In this document: in pieces, positions 1-10,607 of the stretch
How the letters are laid out: every line of letters begins with the position of its first letter
Position numbering within the stretch: position 1 is the stretch's first letter
DNA from: Ostreococcus mediterraneus
Lineage: Eukaryota > Chlorophyta > Mamiellophyceae > Mamiellales > Bathycoccaceae
Length of the DNA stretch: 64,000 nucleotides
Assembly: GCA_012295225.1 (NCBI GenBank)
Contig: WMKK01000022.1
Location: forward strand, 372,001 to 436,000
Direction: 5' to 3'
Translations under genes and position numbers: made by a program
Notes under the pieces: model-generated
Database searches by the model: none
What the model was told of the DNA's origin: nothing
Seen by the model: the letters and a program-made list of their open reading frames with translations, nothing else

Positions 1-1660
1 CTGTCGAAGGTTCAATCAGTCCTTTCTCTTGGTATTCCGCCAGTAGAGATTTCAGAAAAGTGAGTTTTCCGGCATCCATACGGTAGAAACGCGCCGCGAC
101 AGGGTTCTTCCCTTCTGTCAAGGTAAGTCTACATCTTGGTAATGTCTTAACATATTCGCTGATGGATGCTCGAGCGGGAGAGATAACCTCATGATTCCCT
201 GATAGGATTTCTAACAGCCGCGTATTGTCCTCGGTACTCAGAGTTGACGACGGCATCGACGTGTTCATAAACGATTCTGCTATGGCACGTGTTGAGGGAA
301 TTCCTTCTAGCTCAATGTCTTTTACTTGGGCGGAGAAAAGGTGCTCCTCTACCTGTGCATCTGTCGTCACTTCAAGGAAGACCATGTCAAAAAGGTGTGC
401 ACTTGTCAAGAGATCGGTGTGCGTATGACGGTCTGGCGGCTGTATTGCGTTGTCGCAAGAGTCGAGATATGTTGAGACGATAGGATCAAGTCTGGAAGAA
501 TTGTCTCGTCCTGGGACGTGCCACGACAGGACATCGTCCGTGGTTGACTCAATCGAGTGTAAGCGGATATCATGGGTTGAATTATGAGGAACCCTCATAC
601 TGAAGAAAGAGATTATCCGTATGCTATCATAGTCTTTTGACGATTGTTCGTCAGCGTATCCGGTCGTGGTGATAACTTTACCTTGGATTTGAATATTTCC
701 TGTAGAGTAATCCATGACCACTTGTCCATCCACGAGAAAATCTTCTCCGAGTACGACCTGAATGTCGGGTAATCGTATAACTCTGAGATCGCTTGGTACA
801 GAGGTACCGTGTATCTCGATGTTCATTTTGAAGACGCGTGAAGATCGCTCGGTGGATCCATTTGCGATGGCGACTATGACTTCATCGACCGGGAAGCGTC
901 GTAAGCCGAGAGCATCCACGACCGATGAGTCTATGAAGTTCGCAGTGGCACCTGAATCTAAGAACATATGGAAAGGGGAACTGTTGACGTGTCCTTGTAC
1001 TTCCGCGAAGGATTTATTTCGCCGTTGTTCACGATGTTTATCTTGACCATGTGCGAGGATCGCTCAGTGGATCCGCTTGCCATGGCGACTATGACCTCAT
1101 CGATCGGGAAATGTCGTAAGCCGAGGGTATCGATGACCGATGAGTGTATGAAGTTCGCGGCGGCATGAATCCAAAAGCATCTGAAAAGGCTGGGAACCTA
1201 AGGAACCGTTGATACGTCGCTGGACTTTCGCAAAGGGTTTATTCCGTCGTCGTCCATCTCGTGTTTTGTTCAGCGCAGGAGACTTAGTATGAGCTACCTC
1301 ATCACCTGCGCTCATCAAAAGGCGAGTCAGCGTTTGGCGCGTCAACAGATTCCAAAATCCACAATTCCTCGACTTCCATGAGTAGGTCAGCGTCGTCAAG
1401 TTCGTGGATGTTGCGCATAATAATCGCGGTGAGACGTTCTCGTGCACGTTGGAACGTGGCTCCATCGTTCCGTTGTGACTTGTAAAACGCAGATCGAGAC
1501 TCGGTGATTGATCAACCCACGGGGCCCAGCAGACGCAAGCGTCTTGGCGGCGTCGAAGACGAGGGTGTTCTCGTTTGCAATGTATCCTCGATACGCATGT
1601 CCATGTTTGGACGATCAACTCGGCGTTTTGAGCAGCGACTTGTAAGTTGTCTCCATAGTC
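1..1660 (-). mobile_element. Ty3/gypsy retrotransposon fossil (protease and start of RT)
   Basis: On the minus strand this stretch encodes a retropepsin-like segment with the motif FLDSGATANFID near 960-920, a spacer, and the beginning of a Ty3/gypsy reverse transcriptase near 130-1. The rest of pol would lie beyond the left edge. A protease-coding segment of about 150 bp occurs twice (about 790-960 and 1030-1190), and the 1200-1660 part looks gag-like but is not clearly recognisable. The element is broken and cut by the window edge, and no LTR is seen. The family call rests on the protease motif and on the pattern leading into the RT. Confidence 0.75.
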
Positions 1661-1716
1661 CCCATATAGTCAGTTAACCTGTTGCCTCCATATTCCCCAT
1701 ATAGTCAGTTAAACCT
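1646..1716. repeat. Two-unit direct repeat of about 35 bp
   Basis: Two near-identical units (1646-1680 and 1681-1716) share the core CCCATATAGTCAGTTAA. They are bracketed by a 14-bp direct repeat, TCGGCGTTTTGAGC, at 1620-1633 and 1721-1734. They lie between the gypsy fossil and the hAT terminal repeat. No gene is seen here. Confidence 0.7.
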
Positions 1717-1733
1717 GACATCGGCGTTTTGAG

Positions 1734-1942
1734 CTGTGTTGGCCGAAACAGCATACTAGGGGCGTACATCCTACATATGTAGGCCCGGCCTGCATACGCG
1801 TGCATACCATACTTAACACATAATAAGCTTATGTAATATACCGCTTGAGTGATGCATACCGTACATATGATGTTAAGTACGAGTGTTTTGCGCACCGGCC
1901 GTGTAAACATGCGCCGGGTAAACCCTTATTTCTGAACCCTAG
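1734..1942 (+). repeat. hAT-family left terminal region (LEFT)
   Basis: Starts CTGTGTTGGCC and carries the 5' subterminal sequence shared with the MITEs at 6365, 6840, 7435, 7878 and 55053, with hAT copy 3 and with the copy at 28458. The 8-bp duplications around the MITEs show this is a hAT-type end. Here homology stops at GAACCCTAG (1942), where the leader of the 671-aa-type gene begins. The same junction occurs at 28666, so it belongs to the unit and is not a local accident. Confidence 0.85.
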
Positions 1943-2079
1943 GCTTCTGTTGGTTGGTCGCGCGCGACGTCACTTCGTCGCCCCGTACGCGCGCGCCGGG
2001 GCGATTTTGTCCACGTAGTCGAGTAGAGCGTGTAGAACGAGTTTAATTTTACGCACTCGCGCGTTGGTTTGGCGCGAGC

Positions 2080-3873
2080 ATGCCTGAGGGTCGAAAGAGA
2101 GCGCGCGATGGTGATGCTTTAGGAGGCGGTAACGACCTCAACGATGTGCTTCAGGAGGCGACGGAGACGATTCGAAGGTCGAAACGACGCATAGTTGTAT
2201 TAGAAGAGGAACTAGAAACTATGAAGGTTCTGTTGGTTCAGGAGCGCAACGCTGCTAATGCATGTAGACTTGGTTTAGAGCGAACAATCGTCGCAGCGCA
2301 GGCGCGCGCCATGGACTTGGCGTGCGCGGTCAACATGGTGGTAAATACCGCCGTTCATGAGATTCGGAATGATTTCGCGTATAAAGATCAAGCATTTTCA
2401 ATACTTCAGTCGCACACGCCCGAAGAATTACTTTCCACGGACAACTGGATGTCATTAGGGGACTGGAATGCGAAGCGGTCGCAAACGCTCTCGAGCGTTC
2501 TGCGACGCGTCATGGAGCAAGCTGTTGATCATACAGGCGTCAAAGCCGATAGATTAGAGACGAGAATGACCAACATGCTCACAATTGCACTCGCTGCGGT
2601 GTACTGTGGGGCGACTGCGGCCGCAAGTTTTCCTTGGGGTAAGTTAGTGTCAGTTTTTGTCAAGGCCCGCACTGCGAGCCGAGTGGTTGGCTTGCTCGTG
2701 TCAAAGTTGATACCGGGAGCACTAGATCCGAGTACGCTTACGAGATGGTACGATAAGCTGGCAGAGAAATCGGCAGAAACTAAAGTTGTAATTCCGTCAA
2801 ATGTAAACGTCCTTGTCGGTTTCGATAACGTCGGTAAAGGTGCATACAAAGGATTCAAAACAGCGAGGCACGCAGCGAAGAGCCCGACGGCGCCGCCGAT
2901 TGTAACGAATGCGTTTTACGCAAAGTTGCGGACGCCAAGCGGACTTGATAATGCATTCATGGCGCAAAAACTTCGTTTCTGGCAAAACAGCGATGTTCAT
3001 TCTCCGGTGAACTGGCGACATTTGAATGCCATTCCACCTGAAATAATGGAAGTGAGCACTCGTCGCCGCGAAGGCGAGCTTCGGTCTGAACAAGAAGAAT
3101 TGGATGCCGTTTCGATGGAATTGATAACCGCGGCGATCGATTCAAGTCTGAAATTTATCGAAGACCCGTCGGAAGGAGGCGCGTGGGCTTGTAATGTTCC
3201 AGAAACGCTCACAATCGAAGAAATTTCCAAGGGTGCCGTGGAGCCAACCGCCGAGATCAAGATACCAGTCTACAAATATTGCACATGTTGCTTTAAAGAA
3301 GGCTTCGAACCGAAGGAAAAAAGTTGTGATGAATGTAATGACCCGTCTCGAGATTACAGGCCGGGTGAGCTATGCTCTCTTGAGCGAGCGCGACGTTTGG
3401 CTCTTTTTCGAACGCCACCCACCGAGACGCAATTTCCAGAGCGAGCGAAGAGATCAGTATCGCAGGCGTCAGATAGCTCTTCTATGACGTCCGTTGCCAT
3501 TGGACGGGGTATTGGAGGGTCAATAAAAGAAGAACACACAACCTCGAATACGCCTCCGACCCGAAACTCGAACGCGATCAATAATGTCAGTGACGCGTTC
3601 TACGAGTATGTGCCATTGCCAGTGATGTTGTACAACCCGGGTAAAGCGGCCAACCAGCTCGCCATATTAAAGGATTTGTTATCGTACGCGGGCGTGCAAG
3701 GTTTCACTAGACTCAACGAGACACCCAGTAGAAAGTGGCTGCTCATTTGCTCGGATCTTGGTGCAGCATTGACTGAAGCTGATATGCCCGCGTGCGTGCA
3801 TTGTGTTGCGGCCCTTGGACACGAGGAGCAAACATACTTCAATTGTCTGGCGTCACTACAAGTGTGTTTTTAA
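2080..3873 (+). pseudogene. Unknown transposon-associated protein, interrupted copy
   Basis: Same protein as the intact 671-aa gene at 28804-30819. It matches to about residue 591 and then runs into a mariner-like element inserted at 3859, ending after a few foreign residues. The missing tail of the gene survives downstream as 6782-6839, 7265-7275 and 16011-16183, split by later insertions. Visible features: a basic N-terminus, a coiled coil (about residues 30-75), the phrase VGFDNVGKG (about 247-255), and a Cys cluster CTCCFKEG...CDEC (about 403-423). The N-terminal 590 residues are still open, so a truncated product is possible. Confidence 0.8.
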
Positions 3874-6354
3874 AAAAATTAGGGTATGAAATAGTTGAAT
3901 TTAGTCCCAACGGCTCTTTTCCGCGCAACGACGCCACTTCACGACGCGCTCACGCGCGCAAACGGCGCCCGACGATCGTCGCTCCTTCGTTTGCGCGCGT
4001 TTCACGCGTTTAGAGCGTCCGCGTTGCCTCGGTGCGCGTGCAACTGCGCGTGCCCACGTAAAATACTGTGGCGACTTTTTCGGACGATTTTGACGGATTG
4101 CGATGGGCGCGCGACGCGGGCAGACGGACTTTAAAACGCCGTCGACGCGACGATATGATGGAAACGAACGTGCTGAAGGTGTTACGTGAAGCGCGCGCGA
4201 AACGATACAAGATGCCGCGCGATTGGAGGCGTGGCGTATTCGGGGCTTGTAAGTGGAGAAAGATGCGCAAGAATGTGCGACTGCATGGCGACGTGCGCGG
4301 CTGCTAAACGGTATATCGCGCGGGAAATCGGCCAAAGTGAGAGTATTCGACTTGTTTTACGATACTTTATCGTGTTAGATGGAGATCGTGGACGTGCTGA
4401 CGTTCCAAACGCAAGCTAGTAAGTTGGCGCAGAACTCAAAAATAAATCACGACTCCATTAAATACGCGACTGCCGACCTTTTGCAGACCGCGGCGGCCGT
4501 AGAGAAGGACAAAACATCGAAAAAACTTATTTTCTTTGACGCGCACACGAGGAGCGAACAAAAAAGCCAACCCGCAGCCGGTATTCGACGCTTTAGTGCA
4601 ACAGTTGTCAGAGGCGCTGTTGCCTGTTGGCAGCGCAATTGCGCAGCTTGCCAAGGTGAGTGTCAAGGTCACGAAAAAGGCCGTAGAGGATGCGGCGAGT
4701 GCATTTAAATTGACAGATGAGATAATACAAGTGTCTGAATGCACCGACGGACGCGGGTGCAGGCGAGTCGTCTCGATGGGAGAGATCTACCTAGTGTTTA
4801 ATCACTACGTGCAGCTTGGTTACACTCTCTCGTTGTCGTTCGCACTTGACGTCGCAAAAGAGTATTTCAAAGACGGACGCGACCGTGAATCATTCAAAAA
4901 GGGTTGATTTCAGCTTGGCCGTATCGATTCATGTCGCGTTACGGTTTTCGATCGACTGAACAGCGTGCAGTAGATCACCTGCGCAAAAACTCTGCAAGTG
5001 AATTCAACGTTGCAAATTTTTTGAACGATCAAATCGGATCGCCGTGAAGCTTTGCTTCGCAGAAACGTGCTTGAACTTTAATGATAAAGAAAAAATGTCC
5101 GTAGTTATGCGTTGGCGCGAAGAGATACGACATAGCGTATGGACGTGTGATGAGATGAAGCTTGAGTTGGGACAATGAGCGTCTGACACAGTGGAGAGTG
5201 GCGACTGCGCTCGAAAAGAAGGCCGCCGAAATGCACGCTCGGACAATATCTGGGGTTCCGAAACCAACGAATCAACTTTATACGTCGAATGATGATGCGA
5301 CAGCGACTTTGAAGGACTTGAAAGATACGTTGGCGCGCTAGAACAATCTTGGCGCAACGTTGACCAAAAGACAGTTGATTGCTATCTTGCGGGCGCACCA
5401 AGCGCCGTGAACATAGAATGCATTGAAGGAACAATTATTTGCGCTGATACAAAACATCGAATCGTACATATATGATGTACACCAGAAGGCCGTACATGAT
5501 GGGAAGCCGCGTAGATAGCGCGCCCAGCACTGGCGGCTTCCAGCGCCGACATAGAGGCAGCGCAAGCTCCTGCAAACGACGAGAACGACGAGCAAATCGG
5601 GACGGGCGAGCGATCCAGTAATCGACTGAACAAGAAGAAACGCTTATCGACGCGTGCACCACTCTCAGACTGCTCAAACGTGCCGTCGCTCGCCACCAAG
5701 GTCCAAAATATTTTCCGTGCTGTTTTCTTTTAACTAAATCAAACAAATCCGACGTCGCCATTCGTACCATCCGAACGCGCGATCGCGCGCACCCAAGGAA
5801 AACAACGAAGACGATCGCATGTGAAATGATCGCCCCTATCTATGTGCGCGTTCGCAAGCGCATAGGATGCCTATGCGCGCGTCGACGCACTCTCGAAGTC
5901 ACGCATGTCTCCATCATCACTCAATCGAGCGCGAAACCAACGCGCACAAACACGCGCACTGCGACGGCCGCGAGGGTCTTACGGGTGCGCGAGTGCAACG
6001 AAATGATGCAACGAAAACATTTCCGTACGATGCAAGACCGCGCGTCGCAGTTTGACGGACGACGCGCGCGCGTCTGGCGCATTCGTCGGTCCATTTCTAA
6101 ACCCCAACCGAGCAAATTTTTCACGCAGCGTTCGCTCGTTTTTTTCATAAAAGTCGCCGCGAAAAATGAAATATTCAAACGGCCGTCGACGCGACGCTTG
6201 TGAGTCGATACCAACGTTCGACGCGGCGTTGGAAAGAACGCGTTGAGATCTATTAAAGTCACCCTTTTACGTGTCAAACGGCAGTCTACGCGCGACGCTA
6301 TGCTCGCGCAAAGTCGAAAATGTCGAATTCTCGCGTTTTTAAAAAACGCACTTG
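3859..6354. mobile_element. Mariner-like TIR element, 2.5 kb, TA target duplication
   Basis: Starts CAAGTGTGTTTTTAAAAA and ends with the imperfect inverse (…TTTTTAAAAAACGCACTTG). It is flanked by TA at 3857-3858 and 6355-6356. The uninterrupted sequence near 30582-30600 has a single TA, so this is a clean insertion with the empty site preserved. TA duplication fits Tc1/mariner-type integration. I recognise no transposase inside; the interior holds a decaying gene of unknown function (4379-5520) and Arg-rich chance ORFs. It is probably non-autonomous or carries a captured gene. Confidence 0.8.
4379..5520 (+). pseudogene. Decayed gene of unknown function inside the mariner-like element
   Basis: An ATG at 4379 opens a frame (MEIVDVLTFQTQASKL...) that runs to about 4565. 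Plausible coding then continues in another frame to 4907 (...FNHYVQLGYTLSLSFALDVA...). Further helix-like, charged fragments follow to about 5520 with several stops (for example NNLGATLTKRQLIAILRAHQ near 5341-5400). Composition looks protein-like and unlike the Arg-rich noise around it. No family is recognised and it does not resemble a DDE transposase. It could be a captured host gene or a decayed element gene. Confidence 0.45.
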
Positions 6355-6364
6355 TAGTATACGT

Positions 6365-6781
6365 CTGTGTTGGCCGAAACAGCATACTAGGGGCGTACAT
6401 CCTACATATGTAGGCCCGGCCTGCATACGCGTGCATACCATACTTAACACATAATAAGCTTATGTAATATACCGCTTGAGTGATACATACCGTACATATG
6501 ATGTTAAGTACGAGTGTTTTGCGCACCGGCCGTGTAAACATGCGCCGGGTAAACCCTTATTTCTGAACCCTAATTGCCCCTCGTCGCGTACCTTAAAATC
6601 ACCAGTCATGTCGTCCAGTATTTACGTAATTATTAGACTATCAATGTATTTATAAAAAAGCATGCCCCACATAAAAGTCGTTTTTCTATGGCCGTATGCA
6701 CGTGTGGGGGGCGTGCATCCTGCATATGCACGTGCATATGCATATGCATACCATTTGTGCATATGCATACCGCCAACACAG
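6365..6781 (+). mobile_element. hAT MITE (417 bp)
   Basis: Begins CTGTGTTGGCC and ends GGCGGTATGC-type sequence in inverse (…GCCAACACAG), flanked by the 8-bp duplication GTATACGT at 6357-6364 and 6782-6789. The left half matches the LEFT end and the right half the RIGHT end of hAT copy 3 (40860-47294), joined near CGCGTACCTTAAAAT. It is therefore an internal-deletion derivative of that hAT. The single GTATACGT site is preserved in the uninterrupted gene copy near 30584. Confidence 0.93.
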
Positions 6782-6839
6782 GTATACGTCTCGACGTTCA
6801 ATGATTTGGCTGCACTGACCCCTCATAGTCGATCTGAAG
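6782..6839 (+). pseudogene. Stranded internal piece of the 671-aa-type gene
   Basis: A 58-bp gene fragment encoding VYVSTFNDLAALTPHSRSE (spanning the insertion joints). It lies between two MITEs and is identical to the corresponding part of the intact copy near 30585-30650. It shows that both MITEs entered the same gene. Confidence 0.9.
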
Positions 6840-7256
6840 CTGTGTTGGCGGTATGCATATGCACAAATGGTATGCATATGCATATGCACGTGCATATGCA
6901 GGATGCACGCCCCCCACGCGTGCATACGGCCATAGAAAAACGACTTTTATGTGGGGCATGATTTTTATAAATACAATGATAGTCTAATAAATTACGTAAA
7001 TACGGGACGACATGACTGGTGATTTTAAGGTACGCGACGAGGGGCAATTAGGGTTCAGAAATAAGGGTTTACCCGGCGCATGTTTACACGGCCGGTGCGC
7101 AAAACACTCGTACTTAACATCATATGTACGGTATGTATCACTCAAGCGGTATATTACATAAGCTTATTATGTGTTAAGTATGGTATGCACGCGTATGCAG
7201 GCCGGGCCTACATATGTAGGATGTACGCCCCTAGTATGCTGTTTCGGCCAACACAG
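6840..7256 (-). mobile_element. hAT MITE (417 bp), inverted
   Basis: Same family as 6365-6781 in opposite orientation: it begins CTGTGTTGGCGG and ends …GGCCAACACAG. The 8-bp target duplication ATCTGAAG lies at 6832-6839 and 7257-7264. The two MITEs are 58 bp apart and form a large inverted pair. Confidence 0.93.
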
Positions 7257-7434
7257 ATCTGAAGCAGCCAAAACCTGATAGAAGGACGATGTCTCGTTAA
7301 TGGGCGTATGGTCTTAACTATTGGTTACTGTAACGTATTTTGCGATATGTTCGCACTAATCAATTATGTAGAATGTACGTGCCGACGGGCTAGGTCTTTG
7401 CGCCGCCGTTTTGGTAGTAGACGTCGCGCGCGCT

Positions 7435-7850
7435 CTGCGTTGGCGGAATCAGCATACTAGGGGCGTGCATCCTGCATATGCAGGCCGGGCCTGCATATGC
7501 ATGCATACCATACTTAACACATAATAAGATTATGTAATATACCGTTTGAGTACTACATACCGTGCATATGGTGTTAAATACGAGTGTTTTGCGCACCGAT
7601 CGTGTAAACATGCGCCGGGTAAACCCTTATTTCTGAACCCTAGTTACCCCTCGTCGCGTACCTTAAAATGACAAGTCATTTCGTCCCGTAGTTACGTAAT
7701 TATTAGAGTATCAATGTATTTATAAAAATCATGCCCCACATACAAGTCGTTTTTCTATGGCCGTATGCACGTGTGGGGGGCGTGCATCCTGCATATGCAC
7801 GTGCATATGCATATGCATACCATTTGTGCATATGCATACCGCCAACACAG
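7435..7850 (+). mobile_element. hAT MITE inside the left copia LTR
   Basis: 416 bp, beginning CTGCGTTGGCGGAATCAGC and ending …GCCAACACAG, with slightly diverged ends compared with 6365-6781. Left flank CGCGCGCT; right flank ACTGACGT. The two do not match each other, but each matches the inverse or copy of a flank of the neighbouring MITE, as expected after inversion between the two MITEs. Confidence 0.92.
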
Positions 7851-7877
7851 ACTGACGTCACGGCGCGCGAGCGCGCG

Positions 7878-8294
7878 CTGTGTTGGCGGTATGCATATGC
7901 ACAAATGGTATGCATATGCATATGCACGTGCATATGCAGGATGCACGCCCCCCACGCGTGCATACGGCCATAGAAAAACGACTTTTATGTGGGGCATGAT
8001 TTTTATAAATACAATGATAGTCTAATAAATTACGTAAATACGGGACGACATGACTGGTCATTTTAAGGTACGCGACGAGGGGTAACTAGGGTTCAGAAAT
8101 AAGGGTTTACCCGGCGCATGTTTACACGATCGGTGCGCAAAACACTCGTACTTAACACCATATGCACGGTATGTAGTACTCAAACGGTATATTACATAAG
8201 CTTATTATGTGTTAAGTATGGTATGCATGCATATGCAGGCCCGGCCTGCATATGCAGGATGCACGCCCCTAGTATGCTGATTCCGCCAACACAG
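7878..8294 (-). mobile_element. hAT MITE inside the left copia LTR, inverted
   Basis: 417 bp, beginning CTGTGTTGGCGG and ending …CGCCAACACAG. Left flank AGCGCGCG (inverse of CGCGCGCT) and right flank ACGTCAGT (inverse of ACTGACGT). These crossed flanks show two independent insertions followed by inversion of the segment between them. Confidence 0.92.
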
Positions 8295-8677
8295 ACGTCA
8301 GTCTTCAGACATAGCAATAGAGCATTGTTATACACAGACCAAGACTCCGTACTAAGTCAACTTTTCGACTATCTAACACCCGCTTGTGACTCGCGCCGGC
8401 GCCGGTTGACAGGGACAACTCTCAGAACGCGTATTTGGATCCAGCGAGACTCCGTCTAAGGCTACTAGTTGCTCTCGGTTAACCGTCCATCGATCATCTT
8501 AAGATCGTTTGGAGGTCACACAGTAAAGCGCCAAGTGTTTCTGGTCGAACACAGAGCTTACAACCCGACGAGACAGGGTTTGCGCCACGTGCAGACAAGC
8601 ACGCGCGCCGAAGCGAACGAAGGTAAAAAAGGGGGAACGCGTGTGAGCCTCCTGAGTGCGCCGACAAAGCATTCAAA

Positions 8678-10556
8678 ATGACTACTTTCAAGTATGTCGT
8701 AACGCCGTTCTGCTCACCAGACGGCATTCTCACCTCTCTTGGCCGGGTGCGCCTGAGAACCGAGTCTGGCGAGACCATGCGCGCGGCGCTTGAGACGGCT
8801 CAGCTGAGCGGCGCCCTTGACATAAGAAAGATTTCCCATCAGCGGATGGCTATCAATGACGCGACTGACGTCATTGATATGACCTTTTTAAGTGCAGATT
8901 GGACGGACCCCGAGAAGATGTACGACATCATTCGTGACATCCAAAAAAAAGGCGCGACCAAATCTCAAAGCTGAGAAGCCGGATTCGGACGAGAGCGACG
9001 GAGACCCAGGTTCAACGGAATCAAGTGCAGAACAAGAATCGAACAGGGCGTTCAACTGTCATCGGGCGTTAAAACTGGTGGCCATAGCGGAGATCAAGCG
9101 ACTCAAGTCCGTGCTGTCCAAGCAATCGCAAGATGTATTATTGACCATGTTAGAGAGTTTACGAGCGTTGCATTCGCGGGACGGCGAATTCCTCCTTCTT
9201 CTCCGCGCCTTCGTCGGTACGCTGCCGAAGGCTGAAGAAATCGACCAAAATATGAAGGATACCTGGAACAGTTTCTCCATCAAGGATCCTGATAAACTCT
9301 CGGGAACGTATGTCTGCAATCTACTGATCGAAGTGACTCGTTTCTTCTTTGAAATCGACGCGGTACTCACCACAATCGGCTGCGATCCGACGACAAACCG
9401 AGACAAGTACTCGCGTTTCCGCTCCATGACATCCGGTACAGTGATCGATAAAGAGATGGCCGAATACGAGCGACACGCGCGACGCTCGAAGAAATCGACA
9501 AATCTGGAAGAGGCTTTCGAAGAACTCCAAGCACACTTTCAAAGTAGGGCGTTCATCGAAGAGACGACGCAAGCATCATCTGCCAACAGAACGTCTCGAG
9601 GAACGACTGCCGATGGGTCATCGCGAGCCAAAGCCATCCAAGTCAACAACGTTAAGGGCAAGCAAGGCCGCAAACAAGGTGACAAGGCAAAACCGAAAGA
9701 CAAGGGCAAGGCGAAAGGAACGTCGAACTACACGGAGGAGCAACGCGAAAAGTTCGCTGAGTGGAGAAAGCGGAATCCGGGCATTTGTGCGTACTGCGAG
9801 GAGAAAGTAGATGCCGGACATTTTGGAAAATGTGATCGAAAAAAGCCGATTGGAGAATTGGCGGCCGACAACCCACTGCGATTGGCGAAGGATACCCAGG
9901 GAAACAGCGGTAGCGGAGGCGTATTCACGTGCCGGCCGATGACGGTCTACCGAGCGTCTCCATCCGTTGGACAGTCCAACACCATTCTCGACACTGGAGC
10001 AGCTGCAGGGTCGTATGTGTCAAGCGACAAGGGTTTCGATGCACGCACCATCGTCGATGTCAACAGTCTGATCAAGGGGATCGGAGGCGGCAAAGCGAGA
10101 GTGTGTAAAGCGGGAACCGTGTACATCCGTGTACCGGGCCGCGTCTGCCTCGAAAATGGACAATTTGAGGCCCGCCGCGTCAACATCAGGTACGATGCGG
10201 CGTACACCCCGGACTTGGATGAGACGAAGACAAATCTGATCGGCACCTCGTCGTTAGTGTACGACGGAGGGATCGTCTGCATGAAGGCAGCCAACGTTGC
10301 GGAGTTCGGAAAGCAAGCGACGCACACAGCCCAAGGCGATCAACTTCTCCATCTAGGAGCTGTGCATGCTATCAAGGATCGCGTGCAAAGAGTTGAAATC
10401 CGCCTCACCGCGCGCAACGGACTTCTTTACTTCCCAAGCTTCGAGTACCTCACCCAGGGTGAGATTGAAGCCCTGGAGCCGAACCCTCCCAAAGCACTCA
10501 CGCAACTCGGCCCGATGTTGGAAGACATGGACCAATCCGACTCAGAGTCTGATTGA
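8678..10556 (+). CDS. Copia gag and protease region
   Basis: Fossil-element part. The open frames in this stretch encode a gag-like capsid region, a CCHC zinc knuckle (CAYC...H...C, near 9785-9835) and an aspartic protease motif ILDTGAAAGS near 9982-10011. It lies between the left LTR and the integrase/RT frame. The strong coding signal and motif order fit Ty1/copia. Confidence 0.8.
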
Positions 10557-10607
10557 CTGCGTACGTCTGGAGGGCGTCACGATATTTCCGAAGCTGCTGC
10601 TCTCGCG

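Larger units (their letters stand above)
7276..8496 (+). repeat. Left copia LTR (372 bp of LTR plus two MITEs)
   Basis: Starts TGATAGAAGG and ends CGATCA. It contains MITEs at 7435-7850 and 7878-8294; the 27 bp between them are inverted relative to the right LTR. Removing the MITEs and their duplications leaves exactly 372 bp. A TGACGTCA palindrome (a bZIP/CREB-type site) is present in the uninterrupted LTR near 15807 and is displaced here. Confidence 0.92.

Noticed and set aside
1674-1910. A recurring ORF of about 60 codons starting MFTRPVRKTLVLNIICTV (also at 6541, 7080, 8118, 28634, 44635 and 55229)
   Set aside because: It is the translation of the hAT LEFT terminal region. It ends wherever the repeat ends, has no independent conservation and occurs in MITEs that lack genes.
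3901-4335. 144-codon Arg-rich minus-strand ORF in the mariner-like element
   Set aside because: Composition-driven, no motif, overlapped by other equally poor frames.
5921-6541. 206-codon minus-strand ORF
   Set aside because: A fusion of the hAT MITE end with non-coding mariner-like sequence, so not a gene.
8497-8520. A tRNA primer-binding site after the left copia LTR
   Set aside because: TCTTAAGATCGTTTGGAGG does not match the usual initiator-Met-type site by eye; it could be another tRNA fragment but cannot be supported.
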